Below are positions 42,770 to 50,663 of a DNA stretch of 64,000 nucleotides, piece by piece. Location: assembly GCF_015773195.1 (NCBI RefSeq), contig NZ_JADWYK010000004.1:248001-312000 (forward strand), read 5' to 3'. Source of the stretch: Hymenobacter guriensis. GTDB lineage: Bacteria > Bacteroidota > Bacteroidia > Cytophagales > Hymenobacteraceae. The translations under genes and the position numbers were made by a program. Below the pieces are notes generated by a model. That model did not search any database. It had not been told where the DNA came from and worked only from the letters and a program-made list of their open reading frames with translations. The number at the start of each line of letters is the position of its first letter. The first letter of the stretch is position 1.

Positions 42770-45031
42770 ATGGGACTGGATTATCTTTCGTTATTGAACC
42801 CCTCGCAGGCGGCCGCCGTGATGCAAATCGACGGGCCCTGCATGATTATAGCCGGTGCGGGCTCGGGTAAAACCCGGGTGCTCACCTACCGCATTGCCAA
42901 CCTGCTGGAGCAGGGCGTGGACCCGTTTCACATCCTGGCCCTCACCTTCACCAACAAGGCGGCCAAGGAAATGCGCGCCCGCATCGAGAAAGTGGTGGGC
43001 CCGAATGCTAAGAACTTGTGGATGGGCACCTTCCACAGCATCTTCGCGCGCATTCTGCGCTCCGAGGCCGATAAAATCGGATACCCCCGCTCCTTCACCA
43101 TCTACGACACCCAGGACTCGAAAACCCTCATCGGTCAGATTCTGAAGGAGCTGGAACTGGACGACAAGATGTACAAGCCCAACATGGTGCTGAGCCGGAT
43201 TTCCTCGGCCAAGAACAAGCTGATTTCGGTGCAGCAGTACCTGAACGACCCCGTTATCCGGCAGGACGACGAAGCCTCGATGCGGCCCAAGCTCGGCGTG
43301 ATTTACCAGCAGTACGCCAACCGCTGCTTCAAGGCCGGGGCCATGGACTTCGACGACCTGCTCTACCAGACCAACGTGCTGTTCAAGGACCACCCCGATG
43401 TGCTCAACAAGTATCAGCACATTTTCCGGTACGTGATGGTGGACGAGTACCAGGATACCAACTACTCCCAGTACCTGATTGCCCGCAAGCTGGCGGCCAA
43501 GGACCGCAACATCTGCGTGGTGGGCGACGACGCGCAGAGCATCTACGCCTTCCGCGGGGCCGATATTCAGAACATTCTCAACTTCGAGAAGGATTACCCC
43601 GAGCTGCAGGTGTTCAAGCTGGAGCAAAACTACCGCTCCACCAAAACCATTGTGAAGGCGGCCAATTCCGTCATCAAAAACAACCAGGCCCAGCTGCGCA
43701 AAGACGTCTTCTCCGACAACGAGGAAGGCCCACTGATTGAGGTGCTGAAGGCCGCTTCCGACAACGAAGAAGGCAAGCTGGTGGCCAACAGCATCTATGA
43801 GGACAAGATGAACCAGCACTTGTCCTACGACGACTTTGCCATCCTGTACCGCACCAACGCCCAGAGCCGGGCCATGGAAGAGGCCCTGCGCAAGCTCAAC
43901 ATCAAGTACAAGATTGTGGGGGGCCTGAGCTTCTACCAGCGCAAGGAAATCAAAGACCTAGTAGCTTACCTGCGCCTCACGGTGAACCCCAACGACGAGC
44001 AAGCCCTGCGCCGCGTCATCAACTACCCCAAGCGCGGCATCGGCGACACTACCATTGCCAAGCTTATCAACGCGGCCGAGGAGTCGAACCACACCATCTG
44101 GGAGGTCGTCAGCAATGCCGACCAGTTTCTGCCCACGCGCGCGGCCAACCCCATCGTGGACTTCGCCGAGAAAATCAAGGCGTACACGGCCGTGGCGGCC
44201 AAGGAAGACGCGTTTGAAGCCGCCAAGTTCATTGCCAAGAACTCGGGCATGATAGAGGAGCTCTACGCCGATAAGAGCATCGAGGGCCTCTCGCGCTACG
44301 AAAACATCCAGGAACTGCTGAACGGGGTGAAGGCCTTCGTGGAAGACCCCGAGCGGGAGGAAAAGAGCCTAAGCGCCTTCCTGCAGGACATTGCCCTCGT
44401 AACGGACGCCGACACCAAGGACGCCCAGAGCGAAGGCGAGCAGGTGACGCTGATGACGATTCACTCGGCCAAGGGCCTGGAATTTCGCAACGTGTACATC
44501 GTGGGCCTGGAGGAAAATCTATTCCCGAGCCAGATGATGATTACCTCCCGGGCCGACCTGGAGGAGGAGCGCCGCCTATTTTACGTGGCTATTACACGGG
44601 CCGAGAAAAAGCTCACGCTCAGCTACGCCACCTCCCGCTACCAGTGGGGCAATCTGCGCTCCTGCGAGAAAAGCCGCTTCCTCGACGAAATCGACCCGCA
44701 GTATGTGGACTTCAAGTTCTCGGCCGGCCCCGGACCCGACCGCACCGGACCGGGCGAATCACCGTTCGGGCACGTGTTTGAGCGGCGCAGCAACCTCGTG
44801 CCCCAGGCCCCACGCAAGCTGGCCGCCACCAAGTACACCCCGCCCGCCGATTTCAAGCCCTCCGACACCAGCAACCTGCAAACCGGCCAGCGCGTAGAGC
44901 ACCCCAAGTTTGGCTTTGGCACCGTGACTAAGCTCGAAACCGTGCAGGGCTCCACCAAGGCCATCATCGAGTTCGAGGAAGTGGGCGAAAAAACCCTGCT
45001 CCTGAGCTTTGCCAAGCTGCGGGTACACTAA
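42770..45031 (+). CDS. UvrD/PcrA-type DNA helicase
   Basis: ATP-dependent 3'-5' helicase in repair and conflict resolution. The 753-residue protein has the full superfamily 1 motif set: Q motif LNPSQAAAV, Walker A GAGSGKTRVL, DEXX as VDEYQDTNY, GDDAQSIYAFRGAD, the Arg finger region in YRSTKTIVKAAN, TIHSAKGLEF and RLFYVAITRAEKKL. The C-terminus is a Tudor-like domain (GQRVEHPKFGFGTVTKL), as in PcrA. It begins with ATG and is monocistronic. PcrA is the nearest label; Bacteroidota have one such enzyme in this clade. Confidence 0.95.
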   Translation: MGLDYLSLLNPSQAAAVMQIDGPCMIIAGAGSGKTRVLTYRIANLLEQGVDPFHILALTFTNKAAKEMRARIEKVVGPNAKNLWMGTFHSIFARILRSEADKIGYPRSFTIYDTQDSKTLIGQILKELELDDKMYKPNMVLSRISSAKNKLISVQQYLNDPVIRQDDEASMRPKLGVIYQQYANRCFKAGAMDFDDLLYQTNVLFKDHPDVLNKYQHIFRYVMVDEYQDTNYSQYLIARKLAAKDRNICVVGDDAQSIYAFRGADIQNILNFEKDYPELQVFKLEQNYRSTKTIVKAANSVIKNNQAQLRKDVFSDNEEGPLIEVLKAASDNEEGKLVANSIYEDKMNQHLSYDDFAILYRTNAQSRAMEEALRKLNIKYKIVGGLSFYQRKEIKDLVAYLRLTVNPNDEQALRRVINYPKRGIGDTTIAKLINAAEESNHTIWEVVSNADQFLPTRAANPIVDFAEKIKAYTAVAAKEDAFEAAKFIAKNSGMIEELYADKSIEGLSRYENIQELLNGVKAFVEDPEREEKSLSAFLQDIALVTDADTKDAQSEGEQVTLMTIHSAKGLEFRNVYIVGLEENLFPSQMMITSRADLEEERRLFYVAITRAEKKLTLSYATSRYQWGNLRSCEKSRFLDEIDPQYVDFKFSAGPGPDRTGPGESPFGHVFERRSNLVPQAPRKLAATKYTPPADFKPSDTSNLQTGQRVEHPKFGFGTVTKLETVQGSTKAIIEFEEVGEKTLLLSFAKLRVH

Positions 45032-45057
45032 GCCCCGCCCGGCCTTACTATAATTCG

Positions 45058-45065
45058 TCCTATCT
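45058..45065 (+). other. Short gap after the helicase gene, nothing recognised
   Basis: The 45032-45157 interval between the helicase and DUF4290 genes holds no terminator that I can recognise; only a -7-like box at its right end is called separately. Confidence 0.3.
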
Positions 45066-45157
45066 TGGATTGCGCGTTCGGCGCGCCTGTCCTTTGCCTG
45101 TCAGTATGCCTCCCGCCCGCCCTCGTTCCGAAACTAGGGCCGGGGGGCGGTTTGACG

Positions 45158-45165
45158 TATATTTG
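45158..45165 (+). promoter_or_regulatory. Putative -7 box of the DUF4290-murA unit
   Basis: TATATTTG matches TAnnTTTG, 18 bp before the ATG at 45184. No TTG is evident at the usual distance. Confidence 0.45.
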
Positions 45166-45183
45166 CCGACTTTTTCCTTGCCC

Positions 45184-45909
45184 ATGCCTTTACCTTCCCT
45201 GCATAAACACGAGCTGCTCCAGCGCGAGTACGGCCAGAGCACTTACCAGCTCATCCAGCAGCTCCACGATATCGAAGACCGCGACGAGCGGACCAAGCGC
45301 GCCCACCAGCTGGTGCAGCTGATTTTCCGTCTGCAGCCCGGCCTGCGCGACCAGCCCGATGCCCAGCAGAAGGTATGGAACCACCTCTACGAAATGGCCG
45401 ATGAGAATCTGGACATCGACTCGCCGTTTGAGCTTAAAGGCCTGAAAGACCTGAACGAACACCCCAAGCCCCTGCCCTACCCCCAGAAAGCCCTGAAGCT
45501 GCGCGCCTACGGCCGGGGCGTGGAGCTGATGGTGGAAAAGGCGCTGACCTTGGAAGATCCGCAGGAGCGCGAGCAGGCCACTATCACCATTGGCCGCACC
45601 ATGAAGTTCCTTTACCGCTCCCACAACAAGGAAAACGCCAAGGACGTCACCATCCTCAAGCACCTCAAGGACCTTTCCGGTGGCAAGCTAACGCTCGACC
45701 CCGCTCAGGTAGAAGCGCAGGGCTTGTTTGAAACCGCCGCTGCTCCCGCCACTGCTGGTGGCCGTCCGGCCCCCTTCATCGTGCCGCAGCCCCGCCAGGA
45801 ACGCCCCGACCGCGAAGGCCGCCGTAGTGGAGGCGCTGGCAACCGCCGCGACAAGCAGCGCCGGGGCGGCAAGAAAAGCCGCCAGGAGCCCCAGCAACCC
45901 CCGCAGTAA
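45184..45909 (+). CDS. DUF4290 family protein
   Basis: A 241-residue cytoplasmic protein. Residues 1-185 are the helical DUF4290 domain (LLQREYGQSTYQLIQQL; ENLDIDSPFELKGL; YGRGVELMVEKAL). The last 55 residues are a basic, Arg/Gly/Pro-rich disordered tail with RNA-binding character (DREGRRSGGAGNRRDKQRR). The family is almost confined to Bacteroidota and is usually encoded beside murA, as here; the function is unknown. The ATG at 45184 is chosen because the -7 box lies directly upstream; the frame extends to 45070. Confidence 0.87.
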   Translation: MPLPSLHKHELLQREYGQSTYQLIQQLHDIEDRDERTKRAHQLVQLIFRLQPGLRDQPDAQQKVWNHLYEMADENLDIDSPFELKGLKDLNEHPKPLPYPQKALKLRAYGRGVELMVEKALTLEDPQEREQATITIGRTMKFLYRSHNKENAKDVTILKHLKDLSGGKLTLDPAQVEAQGLFETAAAPATAGGRPAPFIVPQPRQERPDREGRRSGGAGNRRDKQRRGGKKSRQEPQQPPQ

Positions 45910-45916
45910 GGATTTA

Positions 45917-45986
45917 GTTGTCAATGGCAAGTTGTCCGTCGTCAGGCTGTACCAGCTTTGGCGACGGACAATTTGCACTTGTCAAC
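45917..45986. repeat. Mirrored period-7 element between DUF4290 and murA
   Basis: The left arm 45917-45946 reads GTTGTCA-ATGGCAA-GTTGTCC-GTCGTCA. The right arm 45956-45986, on the minus strand, reads GTTGACA-AGTGCAA-ATTGTCC-GTCGCCA. The arms are inverted around about 9 bp and begin seven bases after the DUF4290 stop. Confidence 0.85.
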
Positions 45987-46044
45987 AAACCGCCACCATT
46001 GGCATCAGGGCACGAAAAACTGACCACGAACAACCAGTAACTAC

Positions 46045-47349
46045 ATGGCTTCATTTGAAGTAATCGGCGGACATCCGCTGAAGGGAGAAATCGTACCCCA
46101 GGGCGCTAAAAACGAAGCCCTGCAGATTCTGTGCGCCGTCCTGCTCACCCCCGAGCCCGTTACCATCAGCAACATCCCCGACATCCGGGACGTGAACAAG
46201 CTCATTGAGTTGCTGCGCGACATGGGCGTGAAAGTAGGCAAACTGGCCTCTGACACGTACCGCTTCCAGGCCGACGCCGTCAACCTCGACTACCTCGACA
46301 CCCCTGAATTTGTAGCCCAGGCCGGGGCATTGCGCGGCTCCGTTATGATTCTGGGGCCCATGCTGGGACGATTCGGCAAATGTCAGCTCCCCAAGCCCGG
46401 AGGCGACAAAATCGGCCGGCGTCCTATGGATACGCACTTCCTCGGCCTGGAAAAGCTGGGCGGCAAGCTCACCATGGAAGGCTCCGACTTCTACCGCATC
46501 AAGGCCGAAAACGGGCTAACGGGCACCTACATGATGCTGGACGAAGCCTCCGTGACCGGCACGGCCAATATCGTCATGGCCGCCGTGCTGGCGAAGGGCA
46601 CCACGACCATCTACAACGCGGCCTGCGAGCCTTACCTGCAGCAGCTCTGCAAGATGCTGGTACGCATGGGGGCCAACATCAACGGCATCGGCTCCAACCT
46701 GCTCACCATTGAGGGCGTAGAAAGCCTGGGCGGCACCGACCACCGCATGCTGCCCGACATGATTGAAATCGGCTCCTTCATCGGCCTGGCCGCCATGACG
46801 GGCTCGGAAATCACCATCAAGGACTGTCAGATTCCGGAGCTTGGCATCATTCCTGATACCTTCCGTAAGCTGGGTATTCAGCTGGAGTTTCGCGGCGACG
46901 ACATCCACATTCCGGCGCAGCCCCACTACGAAATTGCCACCTACCTCGACGGCTCCATCCTCACGGTTTCCGACCACACCTGGCCCGGCTTCACGCCCGA
47001 TCTGCTGAGCATTGTGCTGGTGGTGGCTACGCAGGCCAAGGGCACCGTGCTCATTCACCAGAAGATGTTTGAGTCACGCCTGTTTTTCGTGGATAAGCTC
47101 ATCGACATGGGCGCTCAGGTAATCCTCTGCGACCCGCACCGCGCCACCGTTATCGGCCTGGACCGCCAGAAGCAGCTGCACGGCATCAACATGACCTCGC
47201 CCGACATCCGGGCGGGCGTGGCCCTGCTTATTGCCGCCCTTTCGGCTGAAGGCCGCAGCGTGATTGACAACGTGGAGCAGATTGACCGCGGCTATCAGTA
47301 CATCGACAAGCGCCTCTCTGCCCTCGGGGCCCAGATCCGCCGCCTGTAG
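46045..47349 (+). CDS. murA: UDP-N-acetylglucosamine 1-carboxyvinyltransferase MurA
   Basis: First committed step of peptidoglycan synthesis: enolpyruvyl transfer from PEP to UDP-GlcNAc. The protein has 434 residues with the two-domain EPT fold. The entry phrase is PLKGEIVPQGAKNEALQI, with the catalytic Lys in GAKNEAL. In the active-site loop, KPGGDKIGRRPMDTH, Asp121 replaces the Cys that fosfomycin alkylates in most bacteria. Late motifs include TVSDHTWPGFTPDL and AALSAEGRSVIDNVEQIDRG. Asp at this position is known to give intrinsic fosfomycin insensitivity in other bacteria and is common in this phylum. Confidence 0.97.
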   Translation: MASFEVIGGHPLKGEIVPQGAKNEALQILCAVLLTPEPVTISNIPDIRDVNKLIELLRDMGVKVGKLASDTYRFQADAVNLDYLDTPEFVAQAGALRGSVMILGPMLGRFGKCQLPKPGGDKIGRRPMDTHFLGLEKLGGKLTMEGSDFYRIKAENGLTGTYMMLDEASVTGTANIVMAAVLAKGTTTIYNAACEPYLQQLCKMLVRMGANINGIGSNLLTIEGVESLGGTDHRMLPDMIEIGSFIGLAAMTGSEITIKDCQIPELGIIPDTFRKLGIQLEFRGDDIHIPAQPHYEIATYLDGSILTVSDHTWPGFTPDLLSIVLVVATQAKGTVLIHQKMFESRLFFVDKLIDMGAQVILCDPHRATVIGLDRQKQLHGINMTSPDIRAGVALLIAALSAEGRSVIDNVEQIDRGYQYIDKRLSALGAQIRRL

Positions 47350-47403
47350 CCGCCCCGTTTGGTGTTTGGATAAATAACTCACATACACACAATTTTTTCC
47401 CTG

Positions 47404-47440
47404 AGCCGCCCGGTTTCTGCTTGCAGAGGCCGGGCGGCTT
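47404..47440 (+). terminator. Terminator of murA
   Basis: A 10-bp GC-rich stem (47404-47413 with 47430-47439) 55 bp after the stop. The T-tail is short. Confidence 0.7.
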
Positions 47441-47539
47441 TGCGTTTGCTGCCAGCAATGGGTTACGTTTCAGGAGTGCCGGTATGAAGAAGCAGAAGCT
47501 GCGCGGCTTTTTCATCCATCTCAATTCCCCCTACTTCCG

Positions 47540-48256
47540 ATGAAAAAGTATTTGCGTCTGCTCCCGCTGGCGGGGCTGATGCTGGCTGGGTGCGCCCAGC
47601 AGCAAGCCACCGAAACCGTTGAAGAATCCCCGGCGCAGGAAATAGTAGTTCCTGCCGCCACCGAGCTGTCGGGCATACCGCTGGGCCGGCTGTGGCAAAC
47701 CCGCCGCCCCGTGATTTATGAGGGCGAGATGCGCATGGCCGTACAGGATTTTGCAGCGGCAACCAGCCAGCTGGATACGGTACTCTACCAGCACCACGCC
47801 TACCTGGCTGAAGCGCACGAAGCCAGAGAAGACAGCCGCCACACGCAGCGTCTTACCATTCGGGTACCTTCAACTCAGTTTCTGGCGCTTACCGTGGCGC
47901 TGGGCCGCCTGGGCTACGTCGAAAGCAAAGACATCCGCTCCCGCGACCTGGCTACGGAGCAGCTGCGCGTGCGCACCATTCCCCGCGCTGCCACGGATAC
48001 CTCTACCCTAGCGGCCAACGACCAACTGCTGGCGGAGGAAGCCACCCTGGGGACACTTCATTTGCAGTATTACCAGCCCGTACCCACTGAAATGGAACCT
48101 CAGGCCCCGCTGTTTCCCCGTTTGGCAGCTGGCCTGCGCTACGGCTGGTACTTGTTGGGCGAATCATTGGTATTCGTCACGTACTTCTGGCCCCTCACGC
48201 TGCTGGCTGGGGCCTGGCTGCTTTACCGGCGGCGCCGCGCCTTAGTTTCCCGCTAA
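47540..48256 (+). CDS. DUF4349 lipoprotein
   Basis: A 238-residue envelope protein. The lipobox is LAGC (cysteine 18). Residues about 55-180 are the DUF4349 domain: YEGEMRMAVQDFAAATSQLD, then LTIRVPSTQF, with YVESKDIRSRDLATEQL. A membrane helix at about 208-228 is followed by a basic end (YRRRRALVSR). Some related proteins have a coiled coil before the helix; here it is short. The function is unknown. It converges on the holin-like gene across a palindromic terminator. Confidence 0.83.
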   Translation: MKKYLRLLPLAGLMLAGCAQQQATETVEESPAQEIVVPAATELSGIPLGRLWQTRRPVIYEGEMRMAVQDFAAATSQLDTVLYQHHAYLAEAHEAREDSRHTQRLTIRVPSTQFLALTVALGRLGYVESKDIRSRDLATEQLRVRTIPRAATDTSTLAANDQLLAEEATLGTLHLQYYQPVPTEMEPQAPLFPRLAAGLRYGWYLLGESLVFVTYFWPLTLLAGAWLLYRRRRALVSR

Positions 48257-48281
48257 GGGCGGCTCACAAACAGCTGACTTC

Positions 48282-48330
48282 GAAAACGAAACCGCCCGAC
48301 TACGCAGCGTAGTCGGGCGGTTTCGTTTTC
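48282..48330. terminator. Bidirectional terminator (24-bp palindrome)
   Basis: Perfect 24-bp arms (48282-48305 and 48307-48330) with A/T-rich outer ends. It lies between the convergent DUF4349 and holin-like genes. Confidence 0.9.
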
Positions 48331-48341
48331 AGCATTGCCGA

Positions 48342-48677
48342 TCAATCGACCACCATATCCACTACGGCCGTCACCAACGACAGCACCACGCTGAACAGCA
48401 GGGCCGCCAGGAAACCATCTACCTTGAAGCCAGGCAGAATCCAGTCGGCTAGTAGTACGATAACGGCGTTGATGACCAGCAAAAACAGCCCCAGCGTGAG
48501 GATGGTAATAGGAAAGCCCAGGACTTTCAGAATAGGCTTCAGGATGGCGTTGAGCACTGCCAGCACCAGCACCAGTAGAACAGCGTCTTTGAAACCGCCG
48601 ATGTGCGAGCCGGGCAGGTAGCGGGCCAGCACGTAGGTAAGGATGGCCGTGAGGATGAACTTGAGAATGAAGCCCAT
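48342..48677 (-). CDS. Phage-holin-family (YvlD-like) membrane protein
   Basis: A 111-residue protein with four hydrophobic helices covering nearly its whole length. The phrase LNAILKPILKVLGFPITILT and LLADWILPGF are diagnostic for the YvlD/holin-superfamily-IV type. In spite of the name there is no sign of a prophage; such genes are chromosomal housekeeping-like genes of unknown role in many bacteria. The ATG at 48677 is chosen because it starts helix 1; the frame to 48713 is poorly supported. Confidence 0.87.
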   Translation of the reverse strand: MGFILKFILTAILTYVLARYLPGSHIGGFKDAVLLVLVLAVLNAILKPILKVLGFPITILTLGLFLLVINAVIVLLADWILPGFKVDGFLAALLFSVVLSLVTAVVDMVVD

Positions 48678-48791
48678 AACAGTGGAGAGAGTTGAGGGTG
48701 AAGGAAAATCCAAACTGACACTAATTATAGCGCCGGGCTAATGTACTCTTTCCGGCGGGCTTGGGTTATTATGGCAACTCTTTTAGCCAAC

Positions 48792-48830
48792 AAAAAAGGT
48801 CTGCTCCCCTTCGGAAACAGACCTTTTTTT
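48792..48830. terminator. Bidirectional terminator after the arginase-family gene
   Basis: A 12-bp stem (48792-48803 with 48818-48829) with A-run and T-run on either side. It sits 14 bp past the arginase-family stop on the minus strand. Confidence 0.85.
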
Positions 48831-48843
48831 CATAATTGACCAA

Positions 48844-49929
48844 TTAACCGGCCATGCCAGTAGCTTTCAGGTGGCCCTGTGAAACGGCCATCCAGTTGCA
48901 CATCTGATACAGCAGGCGGGCGCCCACGTTGCCGTTCCAGTCGGTTTCGCCGGGAGCTACCTCGTTCAGGTCGCAACCGATGATCTGGCGGCCGGAGCGT
49001 ACCACGGCCCGAATCAGGTAAAGGGCTTCCTCAAACTCCAGCCCGCCGGGCACGGGCGTGCCGGTGCCGGGGCAAAGCTTGGGGTCGAGGCCGTCGATGT
49101 CGAAGCTCAGGTACACCTTTTGAGGCAGCTGAGCAATGATTTTGCCGCACATCTTCTTCCACGACTTCTTCTCGTACATCTGGTCGCGCAGGGAACGGTG
49201 GTGGAACATGGCCACCCGGCCCCCGGAGTGCGCAATCAGATCAGCTTCCTGCTGGCACAGGTCGCGGATGCCTACCTGCACCAGCTTTTTTACCTGGGGC
49301 AGTTGCAGGGCGTTGTACATAATAGAGGCGTGCGAATACTGGAAGCCTTCGTAGGCCGGCCGCAGGTCGCAGTGGGCATCAATCTGCAGAATCCCGAACT
49401 CCTCGTGGCGCTCAGCCAGCGCGTGCATGTAGCCCAGCGGGGTACTATGGTCGCCGCCCAGCACCACCACGCTCTTGCCCGCATCGAGCAGAGTGCCGGT
49501 TTTTTGCTGAAGCCACGCCAGCAGCTCCTGGCCTTTGGCAGTAATAGCGGAGGGCACGGCAGCAAACCCGGCGCCGCCTTTTGCGGGTTGCCCGGCTTCC
49601 AGCCAGCCAATGTACTCTTCCGACTGCTGCCGTAACGTATGGCTTTGCTGGGCCCAGGTTTCGTCAATTTCCTCCATGGCGATGCCCAGGCGCCAGGCAT
49701 CCGGCACGTCCGGGTCGTAGAGGTCTACCTGGGCCGAGGCGTCGCGGATGGCGGCGGGTCCGGCAGCCGTACCGGCGCGGTACGACACGGTAACTTCCCA
49801 GGGTACGGGCACTACCACTACCTGGGCTTCGGCGGGGGTGAAAGGCAAGCCAAACAACCCGCCGCTGGAATCCCCAACACCGTTGGGGTCAAACTTAGCA
49901 AGCTTTTCTTCGAGTGAAGAGGTGGACAT
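48844..49929 (-). CDS. Arginase/agmatinase-family ureohydrolase (formimidoylglutamase-like)
   Basis: A 361-residue manganese hydrolase that cleaves a guanidino or formimino group. The metal ligands are visible in order: GGDHSTPLG, DAHCDLRPAYEG (Asp-x-His-x-Asp) and SFDIDGLDP (Asp-x-Asp). It is longer than typical arginase at the N-terminus. The Bacteroidota group to which it belongs is often labelled formimidoylglutamase or agmatinase; no hut or spe gene neighbours decide between these. It is separate from the chemosensory operon upstream on the same strand (gap 29 bp or more), though read-through is possible. Confidence 0.88.
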   Translation of the reverse strand: MSTSSLEEKLAKFDPNGVGDSSGGLFGLPFTPAEAQVVVVPVPWEVTVSYRAGTAAGPAAIRDASAQVDLYDPDVPDAWRLGIAMEEIDETWAQQSHTLRQQSEEYIGWLEAGQPAKGGAGFAAVPSAITAKGQELLAWLQQKTGTLLDAGKSVVVLGGDHSTPLGYMHALAERHEEFGILQIDAHCDLRPAYEGFQYSHASIMYNALQLPQVKKLVQVGIRDLCQQEADLIAHSGGRVAMFHHRSLRDQMYEKKSWKKMCGKIIAQLPQKVYLSFDIDGLDPKLCPGTGTPVPGGLEFEEALYLIRAVVRSGRQIIGCDLNEVAPGETDWNGNVGARLLYQMCNWMAVSQGHLKATGMAG

Positions 49930-49958
49930 GAGCAGGAAAGGAAAACGGCAGAACGCGC

Positions 49959-50597
49959 TTAAGCGCCCGCCGACTGCGTATCAAGGAAGTTGTAGCCGCG
50001 AATGATTTCCAGAATCTTCACAAACGTGTCCCGGTCGAAGAACAGCATCAGCGGCAATTCCACGGAGCTGTTCTGATCGGAGAACTGGGTGATAACCGAG
50101 AAAATCAGCGGCTGGAAGCCCGGGTTGTGGCTGATGAGGCTGTGCAGGGAAATAGTTACGTCGCCATTGGAAGCAGCCGGGGGCGCCCCGTATATGTGCG
50201 CTTTGAGAATATTGGCCAACTGCGTGACCAGCGCGCCGGTGATAATATTGCTCATCTCCAGCAGCAGGGACTCCTGCATCTCATTTATCTCGATAGATTC
50301 CGGCACATCCATGCGCAAACAGACCTTAGAGAGCCGTTGCACGTGCTGGCCGGAAAACAGCATCAGCGTAGTGCCGTTGAAGTCTCCGCGGATATCCGAC
50401 TGAATGATGCGGTGGCTGTACTCGTACTGCTGCACGGTTTCAATCACGCTGTCCGCCGTGACCAGGTCCAGGTTGGGCACCTCCAGCAATACCTTCTCTT
50501 GGGCAATAACGGCAAATGAGTCTGCCGCGCGCGCCAGGCCGATATTGAGAATCTCACGGATGATATCCCGCTCCAGTTCCGTCATGTGCAACTCCAT
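49959..50597 (-). CDS. CheC-type phosphatase of CheY-P
   Basis: A 212-residue cytoplasmic phosphatase with two active-site motifs of the S/D-x3-E-x2-N type: DIIREILN near the start and SLLLEMSN in the middle, each followed about 22 residues later by Pro, as in active CheC. Both sites are intact. It would dephosphorylate the CheY encoded in the same operon. The ATG at 50597 gives the family-like N-terminus; a GTG at 50636 would add 13 residues. It is the last gene of the operon and stands in for CheZ, which Bacteroidota lack. No CheD gene is near. Confidence 0.87.
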   Translation of the reverse strand: MELHMTELERDIIREILNIGLARAADSFAVIAQEKVLLEVPNLDLVTADSVIETVQQYEYSHRIIQSDIRGDFNGTTLMLFSGQHVQRLSKVCLRMDVPESIEINEMQESLLLEMSNIITGALVTQLANILKAHIYGAPPAASNGDVTISLHSLISHNPGFQPLIFSVITQFSDQNSSVELPLMLFFDRDTFVKILEIIRGYNFLDTQSAGA

Positions 50598-50663
50598 ACT
50601 CTCAATTCGGTTGGCCAGCTCTTTGTGCGGGTGCACGCCGAGCCGGGGTATGCAATACGTAGA

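Noticed and set aside
48342..48677. Holin-family label taken as evidence of a prophage
   Set aside because: The protein is of the chromosomal YvlD-like type and no phage genes surround it.
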